A DNA stretch of 64,000 nt from Leucobacter chromiiresistens (GCF_900102345.1 NZ_FNKB01000001.1:1612001-1676000); one strand, 5' to 3'; shown: positions 27,764 through 37,275, counted from the stretch's first letter. Program-made: numbers and translations. The notes: generated by a model not told the origin, from the sequence alone.

Positions 27764-28927
27764 ATGACCACCACCATCGACCAGCTGTTCGACGTCGCCG
27801 ACTTCGTCACCGAGGAGGAGCGGGAGTGGCAGCTCAAGGCGCGCGAGTTCGCCCAGAGCCGCATCCGCCCCGTCATCGATCAGGCGTTCGAGGAGCGCCG
27901 CCTGCCCGTCGAGCTGCTGCCCGAGGTGGGCGAGTTCGGCGCGTTCGGCATGTACCTCGAGGGGTACGGGCTGCGGGGCGCCTCCTCCGTGGCGTACGGG
28001 CTCGTCGCCATGGAGTTCGAAGCGGTCGACTCGGGGTTCCGCACCGCGCTCTCCGTGCAGGGCTCGCTCGCGATGGGCGCCATCTACAAGTTCGGCTCCG
28101 AGGAGCAGAAGCAGCGCTGGCTGCCGCTCATGGGACGCGGCGAGGCGATCGGCTTCTTCGGGCTCACCGAGCCCCAGGGCGGATCGGACCCCAACACCAT
28201 GCTGACGACCGCTCGCCGCGAGGGCGACGAGTGGGTGCTGAACGGCAAGAAGCGGTGGATCGGGCTCGCCACTATCGCGAAGCTCGGCGTCATCTGGGCG
28301 AAGGACGAGGAGGGGATCGTGCGCGGCTTCATCGTGGAGACCGACACCCCCGGCTTCACGGCGACCGCGATCGAGAACAAGCTCTCGATGCGGGCCTCCC
28401 TGCAGACCGAGATCGTGCTCGAAGACGTGCGCATTCCCGCCGACGCGATCCTGCCGAAGTCGAAGGGGCTCTCGTCGCCGTTCAAGTGCCTGAACGAGGC
28501 CCGCTACGGCATCGCGTGGGGAGTGATGGGCGCCGCGCGCTCCTGCCTCGAGGCGGCCGTCGAGCGGTCGCAGTCGCGCGAGGTCTTCGGCGCGCCCATC
28601 GGGGGCAAGCAGATCATCCAGGCGAAGCTCGCCGACATGTTCGTCGAGTACCAGAAGGGGCTGCTGCTGGCGCTGCACCTCGGGCGGCTGAAGGATGCGG
28701 GCACCCTCACGTACGGGCAGATCTCCGTCGGCAAGCTCAACAACGTGCGGGAGGCCATCAAGATCGCCGGCACCGCGCGTGCGATTCTCGGCGGAGACGG
28801 CATCACGTCGGAGTTCCCGGTGATGCGGCACATGGCCAACCTCGAGTCCGTGCGCACCTACGAGGGCACCGATGAGGTGCACCAGCTCGTGATCGGGCGC
28901 GAGCTGACGGGCATCGCGGCCTTCTGA
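27764..28927 (+). CDS. gcdH: Acyl-CoA dehydrogenase, probable glutaryl-CoA dehydrogenase
   Basis: 387 aa FAD enzyme. The motif VDSGFRTALSVQGSLAMGAI carries the Arg (about residue 92) that binds the glutaryl carboxylate in GCDH. FAD and substrate motifs GFFGLTEPQGGSDPN and KKRWIGLA are present, and the catalytic Glu is in TYEGTDEVHQL near 367. It oxidises and decarboxylates glutaryl-CoA to crotonyl-CoA, a step of lysine, tryptophan or glutarate breakdown. Start ATG 27764 has GAGGAG. It lies 68 bases after the CoA-transferase. Confidence 0.88.
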   Translation: MTTTIDQLFDVADFVTEEEREWQLKAREFAQSRIRPVIDQAFEERRLPVELLPEVGEFGAFGMYLEGYGLRGASSVAYGLVAMEFEAVDSGFRTALSVQGSLAMGAIYKFGSEEQKQRWLPLMGRGEAIGFFGLTEPQGGSDPNTMLTTARREGDEWVLNGKKRWIGLATIAKLGVIWAKDEEGIVRGFIVETDTPGFTATAIENKLSMRASLQTEIVLEDVRIPADAILPKSKGLSSPFKCLNEARYGIAWGVMGAARSCLEAAVERSQSREVFGAPIGGKQIIQAKLADMFVEYQKGLLLALHLGRLKDAGTLTYGQISVGKLNNVREAIKIAGTARAILGGDGITSEFPVMRHMANLESVRTYEGTDEVHQLVIGRELTGIAAF

Positions 28928-28989
28928 GGGCGGCGCGCGGGCGGTGCGCGGCGCCGGGCGGGCGCTCTCGCGGGCGCGCCCGCCCGCGC

Positions 28990-29061
28990 GCCCGCTGTCC
29001 CGCGCGCTGACCCACGTGCCCGCTGTCCCGCGCGCTGACCCACGCGCCCGCCGACCCACCC
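28990..29061. repeat. 28-base tandem repeat, two and a half copies
   Basis: 28990-29017 and 29018-29045 are identical except for the last base (unit begins GCCCGCTGTCCCGCGC and ends GACCCACG plus T or C). A third, degenerate partial copy begins at 29046. Too few and adjacent copies without spacers, so not a CRISPR array. Confidence 0.85.
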
Positions 29062-29080
29062 GCTGCTCCAACCTCCGCCG

Positions 29081-29201
29081 TGCAGGAGATTCGGCGTCGG
29101 GCGGGCCGGAAAGCGCTATGCGGCACTGCACGACGCCGAATCTCCTGCATGACGCCGAAGCCGGATCCCCTGCGCGACGCCAAATCCCCTGCATGACGCC
29201 G
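29081..29201. repeat. Composite palindrome plus tandem array, element B
   Basis: Perfect 19-base inverted arms: TGCAGGAGATTCGGCGTCG at 29081-29099 and its reverse complement at 29131-29149, 31-base spacer. The right arm is then repeated in tandem with variation: GACGCCGAATCTCCTGCAT (29132-29150), a longer variant to 29175, GACGCCAAATCCCCTGCAT (29176-29194) and the start of a fourth copy. Same architecture as element A but unrelated sequence. Confidence 0.85.
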
Positions 29202-29307
29202 GCCCGCCGCGCGGGGCTCGCTGGTGCGTGGGTGGCGGGACGTACGCTTGAGGCGCGGCCGACCCAGCCCGTGAGCTAGGGTGGCAGGCGAGTGGGAGGG
29301 GGAGTGC

Positions 29308-30419
29308 GTGTCACCGGAATCTGCGCACACGACCGCTGCGGCGGGCGCCGAGGGCGGCGGCGAAGCCGCTCCGGCGCCGCGCCCCGATCGAATGGCACGC
29401 GTACCGTGGGGCGCGGTGGCGCTCTTCGCAATGGTGGCCTGCGGCCTCGCGTGGCTCGTGGCGCTGCCCCTCTGGCGCATGGACCCCGATGCGCCCGACT
29501 ACGGCCTGTGGTTCGGGCTGCTCGCCGCCGCAATGATGTTCACGCCGGCGATCGCGACGGTGGTGGCGCTCGTCGGGCACGCGCTCCGCGACGCGAACGG
29601 CTCCGCTTCCTCGGCATGTGGCCGCTCCGCCCCGCCCGCCGCGTCGTATGGTTCACGGCGGCGGCCCTGTTCGCGCCGCTCGTCGTGGTGCTCGCCGCCG
29701 CGGGCGTCTCGGCGCTCTTCGGCTGGGTGCGCCTCGATCTCGTGCACTTCTCGGGGTTCCAGGCGACGCTCGACGCGCAGCTCGCGACGCTCGACGGCGA
29801 CATGGCCGACGTCGCACGCGCGACGATGCCGCCCGTCGGTCTGCTCGTCGCGCTGCAGCTCGTGATGGTGCCGTTCGGCGCCCTGGTCAACAGCGTGCTC
29901 GCGTTCGGCGAGGAGATCGGGTGGCGCGGCTGGTTGCTGCCCGCGCTCCTGCCGCTCGGCACGTGGCCCGCGATCCTCGTCTCGGGCGCTGTCTGGGGTC
30001 TATGGCATTCGCCCCTCATTCTGCTCGGCTACAACTTCGGCCTCACCGATTGGCGCGGCGTCGCGCTGATGACGGCGGGGTGCATCGCCTGGGGAGCGCT
30101 GCTCGGCTGGTCCCGGCTGCGCAGCGGGTCGGTGTGGCCGGCGGTCGTGGGGCACGGTGCGCTCAACGCCTCGGCGGGCGTGATCGTGGTGCTCGCCGCC
30201 GCAGACTCGCCGCTCGACCCCGCGCTGGCGATGCCCCTCGGCGTCTCGGGCTGGATCGTGATCGCGATCGCGGTGGCGGTGCTCGCGGTGTGCGGGCAGT
30301 TCCGCGGGGATCGCCAGCCGCAGCTCGCGCCGCGGCGGGTGCGGGCGCGGGAAGCCGTTGCCGAGCCGGCGTCGGCCTCGGAGCTGCCCGCGGCTACACC
30401 TGGTCAGCCGGGCGCGTGA
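29308..30419 (+). pseudogene. CPBP family intramembrane metalloprotease, frameshifted
   Basis: The N-terminal part reads in one frame from GTG 29308 (ribosome-binding sequence GGGAGGGGGAG upstream): a Pro/Ala-rich start, then helices WGAVALFAMVACGLAWLVAL and FGLLAAAMMFTPAIATVVAL. Near 29600 similarity switches to the next frame, which carries the protease: the EExxxR motif in GEEIGWRGWLLP, HSPLILLGYNFG and HGALNASAG. One missing base near GAACGGCTCCG would explain it; restoring it joins HALRDAN to RLRFLGMWPLR. Either a true pseudogene, a recent mutation or a sequencing error. CPBP (Abi/CAAX-like) proteases process prenylated or bacteriocin-related proteins. Confidence 0.8.
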
Positions 30420-30903
30420 GCTCGGCGATGCGCTCCGCCGCGTCGGGGTAGCGCTCGCACAGGACGGTGCGATCGCCGAGCTCGAACCCGTTCCACGCGA
30501 AGGGCGGCGACATCGTCGTGCCGACGAGGCTCCACGATCCGAGCGACGACGATCCCTGCATCACGCCCGGCGGCACCACGAGCTGCGGCAGCTGGCCGGC
30601 GTCGGCATCGGGCCCGAGCAGGCGCTCCTCGGCGCGGCCGTCGGGGTGCAGCAGCAGCAGGCGCAGCGGATCGCCGGCGTACCAGTGGTACACCTCGACC
30701 GAGGCGAGGGCGTGCAGCGCCGAGAAGTCGGGGTCGGCGAGCAGGTAGTAGATGGCGCTCGAGTGCTCGTCGAGGTGCATGCGGCGGTAGAGCCCGCCCT
30801 CGTGCTCGAGCGGTTCGAGTGCGAGGCGCTCCACCCATCGCGCGGCCTCGGGCGGCAGCCCGGTCGCGTCGGGGCCCGCCTGCGTGCGCGGATCGCCGCT
30901 CAC
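30394..30903 (-). CDS. Cupin domain protein (DUF985 / cupin_5)
   Basis: 169 aa. Cupin_5 features: LEPLEHEGGLYRRMHLDE, then SAIYYLLADPDF, VEVYHWYAGDPLRLLLLHPD and SWSLVGTTMSPPFAWNGFEL. Some family members bind sugars or metal, but activity is unknown. The GTG start at 30903 overlaps the stop of the permease (GTGA), making it the last gene of the mtnA-BMP operon. Its end overlaps the end of the frameshifted protease gene by 26 bases. Confidence 0.83.
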   Translation of the reverse strand: MSGDPRTQAGPDATGLPPEAARWVERLALEPLEHEGGLYRRMHLDEHSSAIYYLLADPDFSALHALASVEVYHWYAGDPLRLLLLHPDGRAEERLLGPDADAGQLPQLVVPPGVMQGSSSLGSWSLVGTTMSPPFAWNGFELGDRTVLCERYPDAAERIAELTRPADQV

Positions 30904-31814
30904 GCGAGCGCGGCTTCGCGGGTCTTGCGGAACCGCTTGCTCAGCAGCACGAGCACGATGAGCGTGACCACGTAGGGGCCGGCGTCGGTCAGCTGCTGCG
31001 GCAGGCCGAACGACTGCAGGCGGAACCCGATGGCGTCGGCGAATCCGAAGAGCAGCGCGGCGCCGAGCACGCCCACGGGGTGCGCTCGGGCGAGCATGAC
31101 GGCGACGACGGCGATCCACCCGCGCCCGGCCGACATGTTCTCGGTGAACTGCACGACGTTGCCCAGTGCGAGCTGCGCGCCGCCGAGGCCGGCGAGGGCG
31201 CCCGAGACGATCACCGCTCCGAGCTGGTAGCGCTGCGGGTCGACACCCATCGTGGCGGCGGCGAGGGGCCGCTCGCCGACGCCGCGCAGGCGCAGGCCGA
31301 GGGGCGTGCGGAAGAGCATGATCCAGAGCGCGGGCACGAGCAGGAGCGCGAGGTAGCCGAGCGGGGTGAGCGCGAAGAGCTGCCCGATCCACGGGATGTC
31401 GGCGAGCACGGGGATGCGCCAGACGGGGATGCCCACGATGCCGGGGTCTTGGAAGACGCCCTGCACGTTGAAGATCGCGACCAGCAGGAAGCTGGTCATG
31501 CCGACCGCGAGGATGTTCATCGCGACGGCGAGCACGATCGGGTCGCCCTTGCGGTAGACCGCCCCGTAGCCGAGGATCAGCGAGAACAGCGCGCCCGCGA
31601 CCATCGCGACGATGACGCCGAGCAGCCAGCTGTGCGTGAAGAACGACGCGGCGACGCCGGCGAAGGCGCCGACGAGGATCATGCCCTCGAGGCCGATGTT
31701 GAAGATGCCGGCGCGCTCGGCGATCATGCCGCCGAGGGCTGCGAGCAGGATCGGGATGAGCGATCGCAGCACGGAGCCGATGAGGTCTTGGTCGAAGAGA
31801 TCGAGGAAGTTCAT
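30900..31814 (-). CDS. ABC importer permease 2 (BMP/nucleoside type, NupQ-like)
   Basis: 304 aa, about eight membrane helices, with the family motif AERAGIFNIGLEGMILVGAF in parts: GIFNIGLEGMILVGAF near 38-53. LRGVGERPLAAATMGVDPQ is the coupling loop. This pair of permeases with an RbsA-like ATPase and BMP lipoprotein imports purine nucleosides in known cases. The start overlaps permease 1 (ATGA at 31814-31811). Confidence 0.9.
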   Translation of the reverse strand: MNFLDLFDQDLIGSVLRSLIPILLAALGGMIAERAGIFNIGLEGMILVGAFAGVAASFFTHSWLLGVIVAMVAGALFSLILGYGAVYRKGDPIVLAVAMNILAVGMTSFLLVAIFNVQGVFQDPGIVGIPVWRIPVLADIPWIGQLFALTPLGYLALLLVPALWIMLFRTPLGLRLRGVGERPLAAATMGVDPQRYQLGAVIVSGALAGLGGAQLALGNVVQFTENMSAGRGWIAVVAVMLARAHPVGVLGAALLFGFADAIGFRLQSFGLPQQLTDAGPYVVTLIVLVLLSKRFRKTREAALA

Positions 31815-33058
31815 CGATCCGACTCCTTCGTGTCGGCGCCGGTCGCGGTCGGTGCGTGCTGCGGTGCCCCGGGCACGGGGGCGTGGGGTTCGGCGAGGGC
31901 GTGCTCGGTGAGCGGCGGTTCGCCGATCGGCTCGCCGGCCGCGGCGCCGTTCGCGCCGCGCCTGCGCATGCGGGGGAGCGCGACGCGGAAGGCGAGCAGC
32001 ACGATGACGAGGGCCTGGATCACGGCGGCGATCTGCGGGGAGAGCCCCAGTTCGCGTCCCATGGCGTCGCTGCCGACCATGATCGCGGCGAAGAAGAGGC
32101 CGGCGATCGCGGTGCCGATGGGACGGTAGAGGGCGAGCAGCGTGACGAGCAGCGCCGTGAAGGCGTAGTTCGTCTGCACGAAGTAGCCCTCGATGAGGCG
32201 GGTGCTCGGGGCGCCGATGATCAGCATGACGCCGAAGAGGCCGGCGAGACCGCCGGAGAGCGCCATGGTGCGGGTGACGAGCGGCCCGGGCTTGACCCCG
32301 CCGTAGCGCACGAACTCGGCGTTCTGGCCGCTCAGGCCCGACTCGAATCCGAACCGGGTGCGGCGGTTCACGAAGACCGCTGCGGCGATCACGATGATGA
32401 GCACGATGATCGACCAGTTGACGCCGGTGAGCACGGCCGTGATGGGGCTCGTCGGCCCGAACGTCGAGCGCAGCGTGTCGGCGAATGCCGAGTCCTTCGG
32501 CACGAGCATGCCGAGCTGCACCTCGGGGCGCAGCTGCTGCGTGGCGACGAGGTCGGTGCTCGGATCGTTGAGCTGGAAGCGGATGAGCCAGGACGAGAAG
32601 TACCGCGCCGGGTAGTTGAGCAGCAGGGTGGAGAGCAGGATCGGCACGCCGAGGAGGTTCTGCAGGAGGGCCGAGATGAGGCCCCAGGCGGCGCCCGTCG
32701 CGATCGCGACGACGAAGGCGAGCGGCACGACGAGGATCGCGGGGCCGGGCACGTAGACGGCGACGATGCCGCCGGTCAGCGCGCCGAGGCCCGCCTGCCC
32801 CTCGGTGCCGAGGTTCAGCACGCCCGCGCGGAAGGCGATGGCGATGGCGATGCCGATGCCGATGATGGGGACGGCGCGCTGCAGCGTGTTGGCGAGACCG
32901 GATCCCGTGCCGAAGGAGCCCTGGAGCATGGCGACGTAGCCGCTCACGGGATCGACTCCCGCGATGATCATGAAGCAGGCGCCGATGAGCAGCGCCAGGA
33001 CGACGGAGACCGGGATGGGGCCGGAGAGCCAGCGGCCCGCCTTGCGTGCGGCGTTCAT
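31811..33058 (-). CDS. ABC importer permease 1 (BMP/nucleoside type, NupP-like)
   Basis: 415 aa, nine or ten membrane helices. The family motif is FRAGVLNLGTEGQAGLGALT near 78-97, followed by the loop SGLSGQNAEFVRYGGVKPG. An Ala/Pro-rich cytoplasmic tail of about 45 residues ends the protein. ATG 33058 overlaps the ATPase stop (ATGA). It forms the membrane channel with permease 2. Confidence 0.9.
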   Translation of the reverse strand: MNAARKAGRWLSGPIPVSVVLALLIGACFMIIAGVDPVSGYVAMLQGSFGTGSGLANTLQRAVPIIGIGIAIAIAFRAGVLNLGTEGQAGLGALTGGIVAVYVPGPAILVVPLAFVVAIATGAAWGLISALLQNLLGVPILLSTLLLNYPARYFSSWLIRFQLNDPSTDLVATQQLRPEVQLGMLVPKDSAFADTLRSTFGPTSPITAVLTGVNWSIIVLIIVIAAAVFVNRRTRFGFESGLSGQNAEFVRYGGVKPGPLVTRTMALSGGLAGLFGVMLIIGAPSTRLIEGYFVQTNYAFTALLVTLLALYRPIGTAIAGLFFAAIMVGSDAMGRELGLSPQIAAVIQALVIVLLAFRVALPRMRRRGANGAAAGEPIGEPPLTEHALAEPHAPVPGAPQHAPTATGADTKESDR

Positions 33059-34662
33059 CGTGCGGCCCCCTTCTCGGAAACGTCGGTTCGCGGCCCGCCC
33101 GCGGCGGTGGGAGCGTCGCGGAGGGCGTCGAACGCGCCCGGGCGGTGCCGCTCCTCGGGTGCGTGGCCCGCCATGTAGAGGCCGAGCAGCGCCTCGGTCG
33201 CTTCGGCCTGCGGTACCTCGGCGACGATGCGGCCCTCGAACATCACGACGATGCGCGAGGAGAGCGACATGATCTCGCTGAGCTCCGCGGAGATGAGCAG
33301 CAGCGCGCCGCCGGTGTCGCGGTAGGCGCACAGCTCGCGGTGGATCGACTCGATCGCGCCGATGTCGACGCCGCGGGTGGGCTGCTCCGCGATGAGCACG
33401 GGGGAGCCGTAGTCGAGTTCGCGGGCGACGACGACCTTCTGCAGGTTGCCGCCCGAGAGCGTGCCCACTCGGGTGGTCGGCCCGGCGATCTTCACCCCGA
33501 ACCGGCTGATGAGCCGCTTCGCGTGGTCGAGCATGGCGGATCGGGAGAGCAGCCCGCGCTTGAGCAGCGGGGCGCTGCGGTGGTGGCCGAGCGCGAGGTT
33601 GTCGATGGCGTCGGCGCCTCCCGCACTGCCGACGGCGTGGCGGTCCTCAGGGATGTAAGCGATGCCGCCGTCGCGGCGCTGCGCGATGGATGTGGTGCTG
33701 AGGTCCCGGCCCGCGACGACGACGGCGCCCGCGTTCGCCTTGCGCATGCCGATGACGGCCTCGGCGAGTTCGACCTGGCCGTTGCCGGCCACGCCCGCGA
33801 TGCCGACGACCTCGTTGCGGCGCACGAAGAGGCTCGCATCGGAGACGGCGTCGCGCCCGCCCGAGCCGGGCACGGTCAGCCCGCGCACGTCGAGCACGAC
33901 CTCGCCGGGTGCGTGGGCCGGCGGTGGAGCGGTGAGGTCGACGTGGCGCCCGGTCATGTGCCGGGTGATCTCGTCGGGGGAGCTCTCCGCGGTGACGAGC
34001 CGGGCGACGTTGCGGCCGTCGCGCAGCACTGTGACGCGGTCGGAGATCGCCATGACCTCGCCGAGCTTGTGCGTGATGAGGATGATGGTGCGGCCATCGG
34101 CCTTCAGCGCGCGCAGCACGTCGAAGAGCCGCTCGGTCTCCTGCGGCGTGAGCACGGCGGTCGGCTCGTCGAGGATCAGCACACGGGCCTCGCGGTACAG
34201 CGCCTTCACGATCTCGACACGCTGCAGCACGCCGACGGGCACCGAGTCGACGCGCGCCTGCGGATCGAGCGAGAGGCCGTAGCGCTCCGCGATCTCGGCG
34301 ACCGTTCGATTCGCCTCCTTGCGATCGATCAGGCCGCGCTTCCTCGGCTCGCTGCGGAAGACGACGTTCTCCGCGATGGTGAGCGAGGGGAACAGCTTGA
34401 ACGACTGGAAGACCATGCCGATGCCGGCGTCGATCGCGTCGAGGGGCGACGCGAAGGCGCGGCGCTCGCCCCGGATGAAGATCTCGCCCTCGTCGGGCTG
34501 GTAGACGCCCGCGAGCTGCGACATCAGGATCGACTTGCCGGCGCCGTTCTCGCCCATGAGCGCGTGGATCTCGCCGGCTTCGACCTCGAAGTCGACCTGA
34601 TCATCGGCGAGTACGCCCGGGAAGCGCTTCGTGATCCCGCGCATCGAGACTTCGGCGACCAT
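33055..34662 (-). CDS. ABC importer duplicated ATPase (BMP/nucleoside type)
   Basis: 535 aa with two nucleotide-binding domains. In domain 1 Walker A reads GENGAGKSILM, with Ile where almost all family members have Thr; VLILDEPTAVLTPQE is its Walker B. Domain 2 has the usual degenerate P-loop GVAGNGQVELAE and a good signature LSGGNLQK. The start at 34662 is preferred over 34668 because AAGGA then has normal spacing. A long hairpin lies between it and the binding-protein gene. Confidence 0.9.
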   Translation of the reverse strand: MVAEVSMRGITKRFPGVLADDQVDFEVEAGEIHALMGENGAGKSILMSQLAGVYQPDEGEIFIRGERRAFASPLDAIDAGIGMVFQSFKLFPSLTIAENVVFRSEPRKRGLIDRKEANRTVAEIAERYGLSLDPQARVDSVPVGVLQRVEIVKALYREARVLILDEPTAVLTPQETERLFDVLRALKADGRTIILITHKLGEVMAISDRVTVLRDGRNVARLVTAESSPDEITRHMTGRHVDLTAPPPAHAPGEVVLDVRGLTVPGSGGRDAVSDASLFVRRNEVVGIAGVAGNGQVELAEAVIGMRKANAGAVVVAGRDLSTTSIAQRRDGGIAYIPEDRHAVGSAGGADAIDNLALGHHRSAPLLKRGLLSRSAMLDHAKRLISRFGVKIAGPTTRVGTLSGGNLQKVVVARELDYGSPVLIAEQPTRGVDIGAIESIHRELCAYRDTGGALLLISAELSEIMSLSSRIVVMFEGRIVAEVPQAEATEALLGLYMAGHAPEERHRPGAFDALRDAPTAAGGPRTDVSEKGAAR

Positions 34663-34692
34663 CCGCATTCCTTCTCTTGGTGGTGCATGACA

Positions 34693-34777
34693 CCCGCCGG
34701 TCGATCGAGCGCGGCGCGGCCGAGACCCGGAGCACGGGCAACGGGTTCGGCCGCGGAGCGCTCGGCTCGACCGGCGG
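34693..34777 (-). promoter_or_regulatory. Long intercistronic hairpin in the BMP operon
   Basis: Arms of about 35 bases (starting CCCGCCGGTCGA at 34693 and ending TCGACCGGCGGG at 34777) pair with a few mismatches around a 14-base loop. It lies in the 122-base gap between the binding-protein stop and the ATPase start. Such structures commonly protect upstream mRNA or partly terminate transcription, giving more binding protein than transporter. Confidence 0.65.
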
Positions 34778-34784
34778 GAGGGGG

Positions 34785-35834
34785 TTATGCGAGGGGGTCG
34801 GTGACCTTGATCTTGCCCGAGACGATGTCGTCGCGCGCCTGCGTCACCTGCTCGAGCACGTCCTCGTTCTCCATGATGGTGCACTGCGAGTCGGCGGCGT
34901 CCTCGGTGAGGCTGACGATCGTCATGCCCTCCTCCTTGAGGCCGAAGGAGCTCGTCGCGTCCTTCGAGCTCTTGCCGTCCATGATCTCGCCGACCACGGT
35001 CTCGACGACGCGGTTCACCGACTTGACGGTGCCGTCGACGACGGAGCCCGGGGCGATCGGGCACTGGTTCGCGTCGACGCCGTAGGCGGAGAAGCCCTTC
35101 TCGGCGGCGGCCTCCATGATGCCGCCGTTCGAGGCGGCGCCCACGGCGAACACCTGATCGACGCCGCTCGAGGCGAAGGCGAGGGCCTGCTCCTTGCCGC
35201 GGGCCGGGTCTGCGAACGGGTTGTCGCCGCCGATGACCTGCGGGGCCACCGTGTCGACGTCGGCGTTCACGCTCTTGGCGCCCTCGGCGAACCCGTCGGA
35301 GTACTTCTGCAGCAGTTCGTTGTCGACCGAGATGACCGAGCCGACCTTGTTCGCCTCGGTGAGCAGCCCGGCCTCCATGCCGAGCAGGTACGACGGCTCC
35401 TGCTCGCGGAAGGTCGCCTGGTACAGGTTGTCGGGTGCGCCGTCGACGAAGGTGTCGATGAGCACGAAGTTCTGCTGCGGGTTCTGCTCCGCGAGCTCCT
35501 TGGCGACGTCGCCGAACTGGAACCCGAGCATCACGACGACCTCGGGGGCCTCCGCGATGGCGGCCTCGAGGTTCGAGCGCCGCGTCGCGTCGTCCTTCGA
35601 CTCGAAGGTCTTCGCGGTGCCCTCGAACTCCTCGGCGACCGACTCGATGCCGATCTTGCCCGACTTCAGGAACTCGTTCTGGCCGATCGGGTCGCTGGTG
35701 ATGTAGATGAAGCTGGGGCCGTCGGCGGCCGCCTCTTCGGTGTCGCCGCCACCCGAGCACGAGGTGAGGAGCAGGGCGGCCGAGGCCGCGCCCGCGACGA
35801 GTGCCGCGCGAGCGCGGCGCTTGGTGAAGAACAT
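34785..35834 (-). CDS. BMP family substrate-binding lipoprotein
   Basis: 349 aa. Signal peptide with lipobox LLTSC (Cys 26), Gly/acidic linker, then a two-lobed BMP fold with SFIYITSDPIGQNEFLKS and VLIDTFVDGAPDNLYQATF in parts. KVGSVISVDNELLQKYSDGF and FAVGAASNGGIMEAAAEKG are further family segments. BMP proteins mostly bind nucleosides; the usual Trp/Phe base-stacking residues cannot be placed by eye. It is 37 bases downstream of mtnA and has its own ribosome-binding site. Confidence 0.9.
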   Translation of the reverse strand: MFFTKRRARAALVAGAASAALLLTSCSGGGDTEEAAADGPSFIYITSDPIGQNEFLKSGKIGIESVAEEFEGTAKTFESKDDATRRSNLEAAIAEAPEVVVMLGFQFGDVAKELAEQNPQQNFVLIDTFVDGAPDNLYQATFREQEPSYLLGMEAGLLTEANKVGSVISVDNELLQKYSDGFAEGAKSVNADVDTVAPQVIGGDNPFADPARGKEQALAFASSGVDQVFAVGAASNGGIMEAAAEKGFSAYGVDANQCPIAPGSVVDGTVKSVNRVVETVVGEIMDGKSSKDATSSFGLKEEGMTIVSLTEDAADSQCTIMENEDVLEQVTQARDDIVSGKIKVTDPLA

Positions 35835-35871
35835 GGGTGTTCCTTTCGAACGGAAGGGGTTGGTGATGAGC

Positions 35872-36915
<1,044 letters not shown>

Positions 36916-37275
36916 GCGGTGCTCCTTCTTCGTGACAGTGTCGCCGCAGGGGTCGGTGCGTGTCGGGGAGTGCCGGCACCCCCACCCCGGGCTGCGATAT
37001 CGCAGCTCTCAGAATACCCGACGCGAGCGCCCCGCCGGTCCCGCTGTGGGAGTTCCACAAGCGGTTCCCGGTCGGCGGCGTCGCGCTTCGTTGCCCGACC
37101 GTACACGCATCGTTCACGGATCGATATGCGTGTCGCATCGCGCACGGCTGCGGGGGCGGCGTAGCGTGTGACGCATCGGGCAGGGTGCCCGATCGAGGAG
37201 GCCGGTCGGTCACCACCTCGGAGCCACTGGCCAACTCGCTGAGTCGGGGCCCTGCCCCGGTGCAGAGGAGCCATC
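36916..37275. promoter_or_regulatory. Divergent mtnA / phoH regulatory gap
   Basis: 360 bases without a supported gene. On the mtnA side there is a TATTCT -10 (minus strand, 37016-37011) and the palindrome at 36991-37006. On the phoH side TAGCGT near 37159 may be the -10, followed by about 110 bases of leader with several short hairpins (for example GGGGC CCT GCCCC near 37248) and GAGGAG before GTG 37276. No known riboswitch was recognised. Confidence 0.6.
36991..37006. promoter_or_regulatory. Perfect 16-base palindrome at the mtnA promoter
   Basis: GCTGCGATATCGCAGC is its own reverse complement. It lies 5 bases downstream of TATTCT (37016-37011, minus strand), covering the expected transcription start of the mtnA-BMP operon. 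A dimeric repressor site is the simplest reading. No regulator gene is adjacent. Confidence 0.6.

Larger units (their letters stand above)
28928..29307 (+). other. Gene-free, repeat-filled gap
   Basis: 380 bases. It holds a 28-base tandem repeat (28990-29061) and the composite element B (29081-29201), then a promoter-like TAGGGT at 29277-29282 before the protease gene. No open frame here has convincing codon use or family similarity. Confidence 0.8.

Noticed and set aside
28990..29201. Possible CRISPR array
   Set aside because: Repeats are adjacent without unique spacers, differ in length and there are no cas genes.
29590..29610. Programmed frameshifting in the CPBP protease gene
   Set aside because: No slippery heptamer or downstream pseudoknot is evident at the junction; mutation or sequencing error is simpler.
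36916..37275. Riboswitch or small antitoxin gene before phoH
   Set aside because: No known riboswitch core was recognised, and the short open frames in this gap lack a ribosome-binding site and family similarity.
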